A DNA stretch of 64,000 nucleotides from Hyposmocoma kahamanoa. Lineage: Eukaryota; Arthropoda; Insecta; Lepidoptera; Cosmopterigidae. The position numbers and the translations under genes are program-made. The notes beneath the pieces were generated by a model. That model was not told where the DNA came from, ran no database searches, and worked only from the letters and a program-made list of their open reading frames with translations. Of this stretch, positions 47,617-58,545 are shown piece after piece; the stretch's first letter is position 1, and each line of letters opens with the position of its first letter. Location of the stretch: assembly GCF_003589595.1 (NCBI RefSeq), contig NW_020654080.1, forward strand, positions 10,939,698 through 11,003,697, written 5' to 3'.

Positions 47617-47851
47617 ATTTTTAACCGACTGTAAAAAAGGAGGATGTTCTCAATTCGACTGTATTTTTTGTAACTATGTTATGCGATAGCCGATTTTGAT
47701 GATTCTTTTTTGTTGAAAATAGGGTACCTCAGTATTGGTCCCATTTAAATTTGAAGAAAATATTCCACCTATATGGGTGGTAAACTAGGGGATGAATCTG
47801 GTTTTGCGCACTTTCCGTAAGTCCACGAATTTTTGAAGTCTGTTTTTTAGT
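47617..47851 (+). repeat. RepB MITE copy 3 (uninterrupted reference copy)
   Basis: A complete 235-bp copy: left end TTTTTAACCGACTGTAAAAAAGG, described here as AACCGACTGTAAAAAAGG; middle CTCAATTCGACTGTATTTTT, AATATTCCACCTATATGGG and AACTAGGGGATGAATC; right inverted end GAAGTCTGTTTTTTAG. It shows the pre-insertion arrangement of the copy split at 14151. Confidence 0.75.
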
Positions 47852-47934
47852 AGGTACTCTGCCCTCGATATTCATTTTATTTCATAGTATTTAAGCTTTT
47901 ATTGTACGTTACCTGTGTATTTAAACTTATTGTC

Positions 47935-48160
47935 TAATAACTATTATTTTTGTGAAATAACTCCACTAGTTTGTTATAATAATTAATGCCAAAGATCTAA
48001 CACTAAGAAAAATTATTTCGACCTGACAGGACTCTAACCTGTAACTACACCAAATCAGGGCAATGCTCTGCCAAGCCAACTGTACTCAAGGTCGAGTCGG
48101 CAGATCTTACGAATTCCTGTATGTAACTGTTGTAGACCTTTGTATTATTGGGTTTTTTGG
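47935..48160 (-). repeat. RepC copy 3, tRNA-like core with inverted arms
   Basis: The left arm has CCACTAGTTTGTTATAATAA and CAAAGATCTAACACTAAGAA; the right side has GTAGACCTTTGTATTATTGG. On the minus strand the core contains GTTGGCTTGGCAGAGCATTG (A-box-like) and GGTTAGAGTCCTG (B-box-like). The core differs in sequence from copies 1 and 4. Confidence 0.55.
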
Positions 48161-48869
48161 CTAAGTTACACCTTGTGAGAGACTTATGAAGCTTCTCACT
48201 CGAAGTAATCGTTACAAGTTTTTGCGTACATTCATCGAGAATATATTATCCTCGATACGTTCATTACACAGACTGAAATTTCTCTTTCTATGTCTATTTT
48301 CGTCGACAATATTTTTAGAAAATATAAAATTATTATAAAAAATATTGCAATCTTTTAAAATTTATATTTACTAATTAAATTTAGAAAAATCCAAAATTGT
48401 CGTAATTTTTGCGGAATTAATTTTATCATTTTGTTCACGATTTCAATAACCATATTTAGGTGGGTTTGGCCGTTCCCGCAACTTCCAAATGAGCTTCTGA
48501 TCAGTAGGTTAAAGTTACAAGCACGTCAAGGTGGAAATGTCTCATATGTTCTGTCTTACGAAGATGACTAAGTAAGTATAATAATAACTTCATAAAATGT
48601 TGTCCATCACAACGAGAGTTATAGGTACCACAAAGTCCTTCATAATAAAAGAGTAACAATTTTACCATATATTAGGCCTTATACAACTGATACCGGTTCT
48701 TGATAATCACGCGACATCAGTGTCAGGCTCCACTGGGAATATTTATCGTGGATGGTGAAATCCGTAGGGGTTGGAAATGAGTATGAAGATATTAGTTAAC
48801 AGACCTGAGTTGAGATGCGTCGATTCTTTCTATTTTACTCTCAACTGCAATCCCTTACCGAACGACGCA
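48161..48869. other. ZP intron 1 spacer
   Basis: AT-rich; nothing recognised. Confidence 0.45.
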
Positions 48870-49160
48870 ACTTTTTTTTAATAATACAATGTGACGGGAC
48901 TAACAAGTCGTGCACCTGAGGGTAAGTGAATGCCTGTCCACAATAGTTGCAGTGTCTCTCAAAGCTTTAAATCGCAACGATCTGAGGGCACTGCCACTGA
49001 GACATAACTTGACAAGTCCCGTGTGCCTGTAATTTCACCAGCACCCCTTACCCTTACCGGAATGCACTAATTTCTGACATTACTGCGGCCGCAGAAATAG
49101 GCAAGGTGGCAGTACTTCCCTGAACGAACTGTTTAATAATGAACTCTACTGCTAACAAAA
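48870..49160 (-). repeat. RepA copy 5
   Basis: Near-complete RepA with the T-rich end at the left and GAACTCTACTGCTAACAAAA at the right. Confidence 0.75.
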
Positions 49161-50945
49161 ATTTTTGAGTTTTCCTGATGTGACTACCTGTCCATGATTA
49201 GACCCCGGTCTTGACAGTCTGTGCAAAGACTGTAGAGTACAGGCTCCCTGCTAAGCGTGCCCTGACCCATGTTCGTAACAATCAGTTTGCACTGACATTG
49301 CCATGAAAGAATGGGTGCCAACCCATTCCGCGTCAGCCAGCTAGGATTGCATCATCAAAAGGTTTGAACAGAGGACCTCTTAGACTTACCCGAATAGTCC
49401 TGCTACCGTAAAACGAAGAAACAATTTTAACTAAGTTGACTATGTTGGGGCTAGTTTAGCAACCTGAAAGTTGTAGGTCGTTCAGAGACCCGATCGTAGT
49501 ATGATAGAGAGGTCACACTATAGAAATTGCCAAAAAAACATGGTGGATGTAGATCGTAAACAATTTTTGGTATTCTCAGAATCTAACAATAGACGTGAGT
49601 CTATTTTCAGCCCTCGCCATGCAAGTAGTAGAGATAGGAATATTCCACGCAAAGTCGAATGAAACTCAGTTATAGTAACGTCGTGGCTATATATGCCTTT
49701 GAATATGGCAAAATGTTGATATTTATTTGAATTTTGATAAGTATTGTTTTGACACTGAAAGTACACAATGATGCATTTCGTTACCGCTGAATACGATCGA
49801 TAACAACGGTGTGTGTACTATTACAAATTTCAAAACCTTTACACCTTCTCATCTCTACTGATACCTACAGACAATTACGTTTTTTACAGAATATATATTT
49901 TTGTGCCGTTTTTTTAGGACGTTTAAGGATTTGGCAGCGTACGAGATTGATCAGTCAGAATTCCACAATGGACAAGGTTTAAGGTTTGCTCTTTTACTGC
50001 CCGGCGACATTTATAATAGAGGACCTTATTGTTAAAGATAATATAACTGTAGGTAGTATAGTAAGCAATCATTTGTGGCAATAAAGCAATCATTAATCCG
50101 CACAGATCACCGCACGATCCATCAATATGCAACGATAATAGGTATAAATAACGTTAAAATGCGCACGCGCTGGTTAGTGCCCGTTTTGTCAGTACCATCT
50201 GCACGCGATCTTTTTTGTTCCACTTTTTTCTTTACTATATCGAGAAGTACTTGATGTGTACGAATTTAATTCAGTTTGGAGAAACAGCTGAAAGAAATAT
50301 AAAAATGCATTTATTACTTATGGTAAATGTTCCTCTTCATTGTAAATGAAAATTTTTACTTAATTAATGTACCGAATAGGAGACCTTATATTTGCAAGAA
50401 ATTAAAGAAAAATAAAATAAAATAAACAAGCAACATTAACTTTCAGTTAGAACCCAAAGTGATGACGTCACGGAACAATAGACGTTAAGCATACTTAAAT
50501 ATGATAGCAAAATATTATTACATACAGTACACATACAGCTGACTTATATAAGCTCTATTAATATGTAAGTGTACTCAGAAGTAATGTATATAAGTATAAT
50601 ACGAAAATACATGTCTAAATAAATAAATCCATATATAAATATATAACTAATATATCAATGCATAATATCATTATTATGTAGAACGTTTTTGTACACAATT
50701 AAGAAATTTTGTTTTGGCAATTAGTGAAAGCTACAGTGTTATAAATATACAAGTCGTAATGCGTAAATACATAAACACGCCTGTAGTTATTTCTTCGGTA
50801 TCAAATAAAACATTTTTGAATGTAATGTATTCCACACTCTACCTATATTAAAATAAGACCTCACATGAACTTGAAAAATTAACTTGAAATTTACTTGAAC
50901 TTACATTTTTAATTAACATTAATAATAAATCTTTTATTGAGACGA
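49161..50945. other. ZP intron 1 spacer
   Basis: Mostly AT-rich. 49190-49400 is GC-richer but not recognised. Confidence 0.45.
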
Positions 50946-51122
50946 ACTGCCTCCATGGCCGAACGGTTACCATGCCGGACTGCCGCGCAGAGGTCCAAGG
51001 TTCGATTCCCTGGCCGGGAGAAATATTTGTATGACTTACATTTGTTTCTCTCGTGAGTTTGGGTGTAATTTGTGGTTGTCTATGTGTGTGTCCATGGCAC
51101 CCGCGACACAGGGTTTCACTTG
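50946..51122 (+). repeat. S1 SINE copy 3 (tRNA-derived)
   Basis: Head GCCTCCATGGCCGAACGGTT and B-box AAGGTTCGATTCCCTGG, then the family body with TTTCTCTCGTGAGTTTGGGT. The best-preserved head of the three copies. Confidence 0.85.
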
Positions 51123-51149
51123 TTAGTAATACAAAATAATAATTTAAAA

Positions 51150-51535
51150 CTTAGATCTATTGTTAAAACAAAAAGTAGACAAGTCGCTCGAGGAGCCGAC
51201 TGCTACATCATCTCACCAAAACCTGAATGAAATGACGCAGCATCGGCGCACCGAGCTTAGCAGCAAACATTTTCAGGATGCTGTTAGAACTTCAAGCTTT
51301 CAACGCAGTCTCAAGAACAGTGACGCTGTCTTTTTTCGCATCACAGCATAAAATCATCAACTCCTGCCTGAACAAACATCAACGATGCGCTACAGGGCAG
51401 TGGTAGTCCCAACAGCATCCTGAAACCGTTATTATATTGGACACGCAGGGTGTTGAGTGCTTTCTGCGTATAGTTGAAAAGGTTGTAAACCGACAATAGG
51501 GAGCAATAATAATAGATTACTCGGTCCAAGAATTT
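51150..51535 (-). pseudogene. LINE reverse transcriptase C-terminal fragment
   Basis: On the minus strand: KALNTLRVQYNNGFRMLLGL followed by CSASLMFVQAGVDDFML, a recognisable non-LTR RT C-terminal block (R-x-LLGLP ... SAS-MF). Stops follow. Confidence 0.65.
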
Positions 51536-51864
51536 ATGGTATAAGTTAAGGCGTAAGAAAAAAGAAAGGCTGTAACAAAAAAAGGTATAAAAAACAGGTA
51601 CAATATTAAAAGCACTCCCTACTTAAATACTAAAAAATCGTGAGACAAACTTACGCCGAAAGGGCCGAATTATACAAATATTACCAGGTAACCTTGGTAA
51701 AAAGTGGTATTAAAACTGGTACATGATTTAGGATGGGAACAGGATCAAAATTCGACGAGCAGGAGTGCAACAAACAAGCAAGTAACAGCTAGAATTGGTC
51801 TTAAACACGAAAATATAACCAAACTATAATCGCTCATGCGAATTACTTTTTCATAAAAAAAACT
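51536..51864. other. ZP intron 1 spacer
   Basis: Nothing recognised. Confidence 0.4.
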
Positions 51865-52110
51865 GACCTCATAACTTTGATTATCCGCTTTCGCTGTACC
51901 TTCATTGCTGCGGCCTCCTCAACAACAATAAGAACGCAGATGGATTTCTCGTCAAAATGAATCATATCAACACAAGGTGCTGTACATTGTTGAGGAATTC
52001 CTCTCAGCTATGTGCTATTTTCACCATCAAATCGACTCTAGTTTACCATAATATTTTATTTTCATCAGAATTACATCTATGTGGCAAGTTTTACTAAAAT
52101 GAGGTAACGA
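51865..52110 (+). repeat. RepI copy 1
   Basis: Shares TATCCGCTTTCG.TGT, CCTCCTCAAC, GTTGAGGAATTCCTCTCA, ATTTTCATCAGAATTACATC and TGTGGCAAGTTTTA with 56255-56470. In both places a minus-oriented RepB follows. Confidence 0.65.
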
Positions 52111-52137
52111 AAATTGTGTGGACTTTAATAAACCGAA

Positions 52138-52275
52138 TTAGAGGTAAAAGAATATTTTCTTTTTTAAATGGGTCACTGAAGTACCCCTTTCCAATAAAAA
52201 AAGAATCATCGACATCGTTTCGCAAATATCGGGGTAACTTACACACAAAAAAATACAGTCGAATTGTTTAACTTG
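52138..52275 (-). repeat. RepB MITE copy 4, truncated
   Basis: Contains AAAGAATCATCGACATCGTT and AATACAGTCGAATTG in the RepB order; the outer ends are lost. Confidence 0.6.
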
Positions 52276-53221
52276 CGGTTTGCTGTAATGGATAAAAATT
52301 GAAAAATTACATATTTAATATTAAATATGTAACATATTATTTAAAATTACATTTAAACCATTAAATGTGATTCCGTTTGTTTTGTAATTAGATGTTTTAT
52401 TGATTTTTCCCACACCACCGAAAGAAACAGCCCCTCATTGTTTGAGATATTATCGTTATTATTTTGGCGGAAATAACTGCTTGTGGTCACCGAAAATATC
52501 TATTTCAATCACATTACAATACGTAGTACTTATTTAATCTTACCGAACATTTCTTAAACAAACACTCAGACCTCCACAAGCACAAGCATTATCTTTCAAC
52601 TTCTCACGGGGCGCAACTAACTAATCAAGTAATTTCCAACAATATTAAACAATTAGTGTAAATAAAGTGTTCAACACGCAAAGCATTTACTCTAACGAGG
52701 TTTACCATTGCTTCTTATCTTTAGAGACGTGGTCTCAAGATCTCTTCCGGGCAAGCGTTGTTATTAACTGTAGACACAATTATAAAAATAGCCTGGGAAT
52801 CAACAGTAAGATTATACGAAACGCTATTTTTTAAATAACAAACACTGAGACTGTTGCCACTTGATTCTTTTTTGCATAATAGAAATGTGTTAATTAAAAT
52901 ATAGGTATACAAAAAAAAATAGTTTGTTAAATGTCATAATTTTAAAATGTACATTGACAAATGCGTCGAATTAAACTTAAACTATAAACTAACAACAAAC
53001 AAATAGAAAGACGGGAATGAATATGTAATAGCTCTTTGTAATCTGAAATACAAATATTATAATTAACGTGTGACAGTAGGGTGAGACCGAAGAAAGTATC
53101 AGCTGAAACTGGCTTAAGAACCAAAGGTCTTGTCCAAGAGCGGTGGAGTTTTGAGAATCGTATCTGTGTTTCCATCACAGACCACATTTCTTCCGTGGTT
53201 TCCATATTGTACCGCAACGTT
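52276..53221. other. ZP intron 1 spacer
   Basis: AT-rich; frames at 52721-52912 and 52942-53217 are not recognised. Confidence 0.45.
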
Positions 53222-53345
53222 TTTTTTTAAATAAGTGCACATTTGACCTCCATCTTACCCGATGGAAAGTGAAGATGAAGTCGACGATGACATGCATGCG
53301 CACACCTAAATCATAGTATAATAAAAGCAAGTAGGGCAATTCCCG
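53222..53345 (-). repeat. 3' end fragment of the Jockey-group LINE at 26640
   Basis: On the minus strand GTCGACTTCATCTTCACTTT and GATGGAGGTCAA plus an A-rich tail match the 3' terminus at 28575-28660 (CGTCGACCACATCGTTACTT ... ATGGAGGTCAA). A dead-on-arrival 5'-truncated copy. Confidence 0.6.
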
Positions 53346-53989
53346 CCTGTTATGCGCGTAAATGCCTACACTTCGCTAACACCGAGCGACCACATCAGCT
53401 CTATAATTAATGGCGAGTGTGACGATCCGCGCTAAGCAACGCAAGTGCACTGCGAGATTATGCAAATATGTGCGTCCGTACAATTCCACACACGTCCTTA
53501 CACGTACTACATACAAGCTGCGTAGCTACGGAATATGGACTTACCATACTTGTCTTATTATACTATGTCTTAGTAATGCCTATTCACTCTCGCTTTGAAA
53601 ACGCCAAAGTTATTGCTTTAAGGTAACCTGCAGGCAGGGAAATTCTACCATCCTCATCGATATTCCATCTGTTTGGTAGATGTCCGCAAGATCTAGGCTT
53701 TCTGATGTTCAGATAAAACGAAGTTCTATGTTAATCGTAAATGGTCAAAAAGTACACATACCGACAATTTAGCTGAAAAAAACAAAGTGGGATTATGAAA
53801 TAGTTTATATTTAGGACATGTAAAATTAAACATAAATTTGCAATTAAATTAACATCTTTTAACATCGACTTAGCACAACAGCCTTACCTGTACCGAAACC
53901 AAACTTTATTGAAAAAAATCTAAATGAAACAAAATGCATTTTATTTACAACGCAGAAATTGCTGAAAAATTCAAACTTGTAACAATTGA
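53346..53989. other. ZP intron 1 spacer
   Basis: Nothing recognised; GC-richer at 53400-53530 without known features. Confidence 0.4.
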
Positions 53990-54110
53990 TAGCTGTGACT
54001 GCCATGGTTATGTCCCAACCCCCATCGACCTGTAAACGCTCCGAAACATTGGTTTCTTTGAAAAAACAAATATACAAGACTTGTATCCGAAAAATAGTTT
54101 TATTTTCTAA
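53990..54110 (+). repeat. RepD copy 3
   Basis: CTGCCATGGTTATGTCCCAA, then CTCCGAAACATTGGTTTCTT, GAAAAAACAAATATACAAG and CCGAAAAATAGTTTTATTTT follow the RepD order. Confidence 0.5.
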
Positions 54111-54169
54111 GTTTACATTGATTAATTCAAATATTTAACAAATAAAAACTTCTCCGCATGTTTACGAAA

Positions 54170-54715
54170 TTCACAAAATCAACCTCAAACCACACTCGAC
54201 AAAACTGTACTACTTAAGTAATTAATAGATTCAGGCGTTAGTTTGCAGAAATCCATGTTAATAAAAATGGAAGTAAATTAATTTTTTGGCCGATAGTCTT
54301 GCAATCAACAGCCCCTGAGGATGCCTCGTGGAGAATCGAAACACGTGTCGGGTATATTTTTGGTAGTGGTTTGTAACTGTAGTTGCGCTTATGTTATTTA
54401 TTTTATTAATTTAATGCGGAGGGAGGGTGGGAAAAATAACTGCATGAAAAAATATTCAATACAAGCGCAGCTATTATGCACGATTTAACCTTCACTGGAT
54501 TCGCGGAGTAGCAAATTAATTTACTTCCATTTTTACTGCACTACTTAGTAGGAAGTTAAGACAAAGTAATGAAAAACCGACAGCCGACTAATTTTGTATT
54601 TTGAAATTAGATCTAAAATAACCGACCAGACTTTTGAAAAACACTACTACTACTACTATTGCGGGAGTTTAACTTAGTGTTTAATTTGCCAGTGTGTATA
54701 TTAACTTACTAACAC
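54170..54715 (+). repeat. RepE copy 2 with internal foldback segment
   Basis: The RepE blocks at 54185-54220 and 54535-54640 are separated by about 320 bases bounded by a perfect 23-bp inverted pair, TAAAAATGGAAGTAAATTAA(TTT) at 54262-54284 and its complement at 54513-54535. The middle contains CCCCTGAGGATGCCTCGTGG and CGAAACACGTGTCGGG. Confidence 0.6.
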
Positions 54716-55934
54716 TTAGGTAGGTACTTGTGATGTGTCACAACTCAAAACCCCAAATGTTATTTCTAAAATCCATTGGAAACATTACAATGAAACACTA
54801 ACTATAGCCTAAATGGTATCAAAGTTCGAAGGAGTAAAGCAAAACAACAGATTGTCTGTCTACTATTAAACTAGCGTCTCTACTCTAGCGAAAGCCGAAA
54901 TCGACCTTAAAAAAGATAAAATCTACAAAAGAGATTCATATAACATGGTACTTCAATTAAAATAATTTAAATAATACAACGAACTAGCCAAAACAAATGC
55001 TGAGCGTTCACGGTTATGAAATTGTCTACGGATTTTTTGGGGGAATTTTTCACGGCGAATAATCAGAGCACCGTTGAGAACCGTTGTTCACCTGAGGAAT
55101 TAGCATACAAGCGTACGAGACGCTATCCGCATCCGATCGTTGTTTCCGCAGTTAGCCAACAAATGGTTAGAACAGGCACGGATTGAGCACATAAGGCGAA
55201 CTTGGACCTCCTTTCTTCAACATCGAAACTTTGATCACGTTAGCGTGTTGACTCTGGACTCTTACATTAATTTTCTTAAATCGATTGTTGTATACTACTG
55301 TGCCGGTGTGACCTCCTTACATCGTCATCCCACCTTTTTATCGCCTTTCTCCGGTTCCCGACCTCTATTATTTAAATTTAAATTTTGTATTGTTCCATAG
55401 CTCTTTTGCCTCGCATTCTGATTTTGTTTCGTTCCACCGTCACTCCCTGCTCGATCGCAACAGCATACGGAGCTGGTTAAAATATAATCGCGTCTAATTT
55501 TGATTTCTTTACTAAGTATAAAATCATTACTAATCTAAATCATGTGCCAATTTTAATAAGTTTATAACCACTACAACCTTAATCATGTACCTATGAATAC
55601 GTATCTGTAATTCAGTATATCTCGGCCCTTTTAGGCCTTCTTTGTTACCTTTTCTTCTCTTTAACCGACTTTAAATAAATTTGTGAACCTGAAGTTTTCT
55701 GTTTTACTGCCGTGAACCTGGTCACGACTTGTTAGGGTTACAATCCTTAAACTACTATCATCAAAATTAACGACTTCGGACACGAGGTCCTCTGTCGTCG
55801 ATTGGTTTTGATCTAATAAAAGCACTCATCCCATCACTGGTCAGAGTTCTGATTGCATGTATTAACACTAGAATTACCACAGTAGACATTTAATCGAACA
55901 AAAAGTGCATTTAAAATGTAAATTAAAAAGTATT
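54716..55934. other. ZP intron 1 spacer with an unassigned GC-richer stretch
   Basis: 55090-55480 is GC-richer and holds an 86-codon frame (55140-55400) starting MFPQLANKWLEQARIEHIRR. It is not recognised; it may be old retroelement sequence. Confidence 0.3.
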
Positions 55935-56107
55935 ATAGGAAATTAAACTATTTTTCCGTCTTTAAATCGCGTATATTTGTTTTTTCAAACAAACCAACGT
56001 TTCGGGCCATTTATAGGTCCCAATATGTTGTACTATGGTTGACTAAGAAAGTTTGAAAAACAAACATACGCGTTTTAAATCCGGAAAATTTGTTTCATTT
56101 CCTATGT
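55935..56107. repeat. RepD copy 4, complete palindromic MITE
   Basis: ATAGGAAATTAAACTATTTT ... GTTTTTTCAAACAAACCAAC on the left is mirrored by GTTTGAAAAACAAACATACG ... CATTTCCTATG on the right. Inverted arms of about 60 bp surround the centre GTTTCGGGCCATTTATAGGT. Confidence 0.7.
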
Positions 56108-56254
56108 GCAATAATCGCGAAAATTTAAGAAGACGATAATAAGTATTAATTGAAACATTTACATTGATGTAAGAAATATAACTGGAAGCACACAATTATT
56201 ATTATTTTAAAATAATTAGAACTTTTGTATAAAAAAACGATCACAAAAGATAGC

Positions 56255-56470
56255 TTATCCGCTTTCGGTGTGTTCTTCCGCGGTATCCTCAACGCAGCGG
56301 TAACTGAAATGCATAATGGAAGTTCTCGTCAAAACTAATCATATGAGCCCTAACTCAAGGTAGCTGCTGCACACTGTTGAGGAGTTCCTCTCATCTGTCT
56401 GCCATTTCCAACACCTTTTATTTTCATTAGAATTACATCCATGTGCCAAGTTTTATTGAAATAGGTTAAA
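56255..56470 (+). repeat. RepI copy 2
   Basis: See 51865-52110. Here it is separated from the following RepB by about 170 bp that include a RepA fragment. Confidence 0.65.
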
Positions 56471-56562
56471 GAATACTTTCCCTTAACCTATTTCTATAAA
56501 ACTGTTGAACACTGGTGAAATTCAATCAACTGGATTCATCATATTACACATTATCCTTTGGC

Positions 56563-56635
56563 GATAGAAATAGGTAAGGTGGCAGTATTTCACTGGACGA
56601 CCTCCTTCACAAGGAGCTCTACTACTACTAAAACT
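56563..56635 (-). repeat. RepA copy 6, 5'-end fragment
   Basis: Only the end AAATAGGTAAGGTGGCAGTA ... CACAAGGAGCTCTACT is present, lying between RepI and RepB. Confidence 0.6.
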
Positions 56636-56640
56636 GTGAT

Positions 56641-56765
56641 CACTATTGAGGTACTTTTCAACAAAGAATCATCGAAATCGGTTCACAAATGAGATCGGAG
56701 TAATCGCGTAACATTCACACAAAAAATACAGTCGAATCGAGAACCTCCTTTGAAGTCGGTTAATG
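56641..56765 (-). repeat. RepB MITE copy 5, truncated
   Basis: AAAGAATCATCGAAATCGGT, GTAATCGCGTAACAT and the end TTTGAAGTCGGTTAATG identify the RepB half. Confidence 0.65.
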
Positions 56766-57424
56766 AGTATATAAGACTAAATCGAAATGATTTTGTTTTA
56801 TTACCAATTTCCAAAACTCAAATGTTCTGTCAATCACAAGAAGGTTAAACTAACAAATTTTTAAAAGTAGAGTAAAAGTTGACATTCTAATTTCGGACAA
56901 ATAATCTGAACCTGGCTACGTGCCTTGGTCGAGCATACGGGCTCGTGCTGCGGCGTGAAACAATGTTCCAATTTGCTTTCATAAAACGACATTCATTTGC
57001 TTTTTAGAGTTGACCGCAGCGGATGGTCTTCCTTGTTGCCGCAGCGATGTACACTATGCGGTTATAAGAATTCGCGTTAGCTGAAGCGTGGTGAACGCTA
57101 CGCGCCGACTTACTTTCAATGATGGCATTAGCCGACCTCGGTCACGGGCATGCGATGTGGTATGGTTCGCTTCATTTGTAGCAAACCGCAGTCGTACACT
57201 TAAGCTAATCTTCCTCGTGTCACTGAATTTGAACCGAAAAAAAAATGTATATTTGCCACTAATAGGTAGGCAGCTTTCACTTTTCTTATTGCGGCTAATA
57301 ACATAGAACTTTCGCTAAGGCAGAGGGCTGTTTTATTTATACCTTATATTATAACTTCGAAACTATTTTGGGCAATATTAAGATGTTCAAGTTGCTCCCT
57401 GTCGCGCTAGAACTATAGCTTCTA
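56766..57424. other. ZP intron 1 segment with clustered Runx-like sites
   Basis: 57000-57200 is GC-richer and has three Runx-type sites: TGACCGCAG at 57011, TGCGGTT at 57057 and AACCGCA at 57184. Possibly an intronic enhancer; otherwise nothing recognised. Confidence 0.25.
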
Positions 57425-57732
57425 CATTTTTTTATAATATGAAGTTACGGGACGAACAAGTCGTGCACCTGATGGTAAGGTACCCGACCGTCCATAGCAA
57501 CTGCAGTGTCACTCAGAGCTTTAAATTGCAAAGATCTGAGGGGCACTGCCTCTGCGCTCGTCACCCTGGGACAAAAGTTGACAAGTCCCATGTGCCTGTA
57601 ATTTCACCAGCACCCTTACCCTTCAAAACTGGAACACAGTAATATTGATATTACTGCTTGGCGGTAGAAATAGGTAAAGTGGCTGTACTTCCCTGGACGA
57701 ACTCTTTCAAAAGGAGCTCTACTGCTACTAAA
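57425..57732 (-). repeat. RepA copy 7
   Basis: Full-length RepA with the T-rich end on the left (ATTTTTTTATAATATGAAGT) and GGAGCTCTACTGCTACTAAA on the right. Confidence 0.8.
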
Positions 57733-58136
57733 CCACATGCCATATTAGGTACTGAAGTTGATTAAGACAAAAATATCTTTGAATATTTTAATACGGCTAG
57801 CAATTAATTTATGGGTGTATATTATTTGTAAGTCAATATTATCTAATAAATGCATCAACGCACTCACACATTATTTAATTAAAACACTGGGCTTTATACT
57901 TGCAAACGCAACAGAATTTTTGTAACTTAACAAATAGAATCATAGAATAGAAGAATAGAATCATATTTCATATTATCAATTTCATAATTCTACAATTCGA
58001 AATATAATGTCAAGGGATAACATGATCGTCATTAATGTAAACAATAATAATATAAAATAAAATAATTAAAAGAAAAATACGAACTACAAAAAATACAAGT
58101 CAAAATAAAATAATTAAATTTTTATTGAATTGATAC
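57733..58136. other. ZP intron 1 spacer
   Basis: AT-rich; nothing recognised. Confidence 0.45.
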
Positions 58137-58370
58137 TCAATTATTTTTTGTGAAATTACTCCACTAGTTTGTTATAATTATTAATACAAAGATCGAACAC
58201 TCAGAAAAAATTCCTTCGATCCAGTCGGATTCGAACCGATTGGTTTGTTCCGTGGCTTAGTTGATGTAGCGTCTGGCACGGTATGCAAGAAGACGTCGGT
58301 TCGAATCCGACCGGATGGAAGGAATTTTTTCTGAGTGTTCGATCTTTGCAATAATAACTATAAAAATTAA
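58137..58370 (+). repeat. RepC copy 4, tRNA-like core between 53-bp inverted arms
   Basis: The left arm CAAAGATCGAACACTCAGAA...GATTCGAACCGA and the right arm TCGGTTCGAATCCGAC...GTTCGATCTTTG are inverted copies with only about two mismatches. Between and overlapping them is a tRNA-like sequence on the plus strand: A-box TGGCTTAGTTGA, anticodon-arm-like CTGGCACGGTATGCAAG, perfect T-arm stem GTCGG/CCGAC with B-box GGTTCGAATCC. The acceptor stem pairs poorly, so it is not called as a tRNA gene. Confidence 0.75.
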
Positions 58371-58377
58371 ATATTTT

Positions 58378-58545
58378 CAAAATACAAATATCCAAAATTA
58401 AAATATAAATACAATTTCTTTAAAGGAAATTCCTCTACACTGTAGAATTCATTATCCAAAAAAAGGTCTTTCAGCCGGGAACAAAACACTTCGTCATTTA
58501 TAACACTTTTTAGACTTGTGGGTAGGTGTTGTAGGTGGGTAAGTC
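58378..58545 (-). pseudogene. C-terminal end of a LINE reverse transcriptase
   Basis: On the minus strand: LPTSLKSVINDEVFCSRLKD then LFLDNEFYSVEEFPL, the typical last block of many insect non-LTR RT proteins (LP..LK......F...LK..L.D..FYS..E). It abuts a plus-strand LINE at about 58545. Confidence 0.65.

Noticed and set aside
50946..51020. Candidate tRNA gene in the S1 copy
   Set aside because: The same head with the same body occurs at 8512 and 21634, so it is a SINE head.
55140..55400. 86-codon frame MFPQLANKWLEQARI...
   Set aside because: Considered as a transposon or exon fragment, but no motif could be tied to a family; kept only as an unassigned stretch.
58243..58320. Candidate tRNA gene
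   Set aside because: A- and B-boxes and T-arm are good, but the acceptor stem mispairs, the anticodon stem has a mismatch, position 33 of the loop is not T, and the sequence sits in a repeated palindrome.
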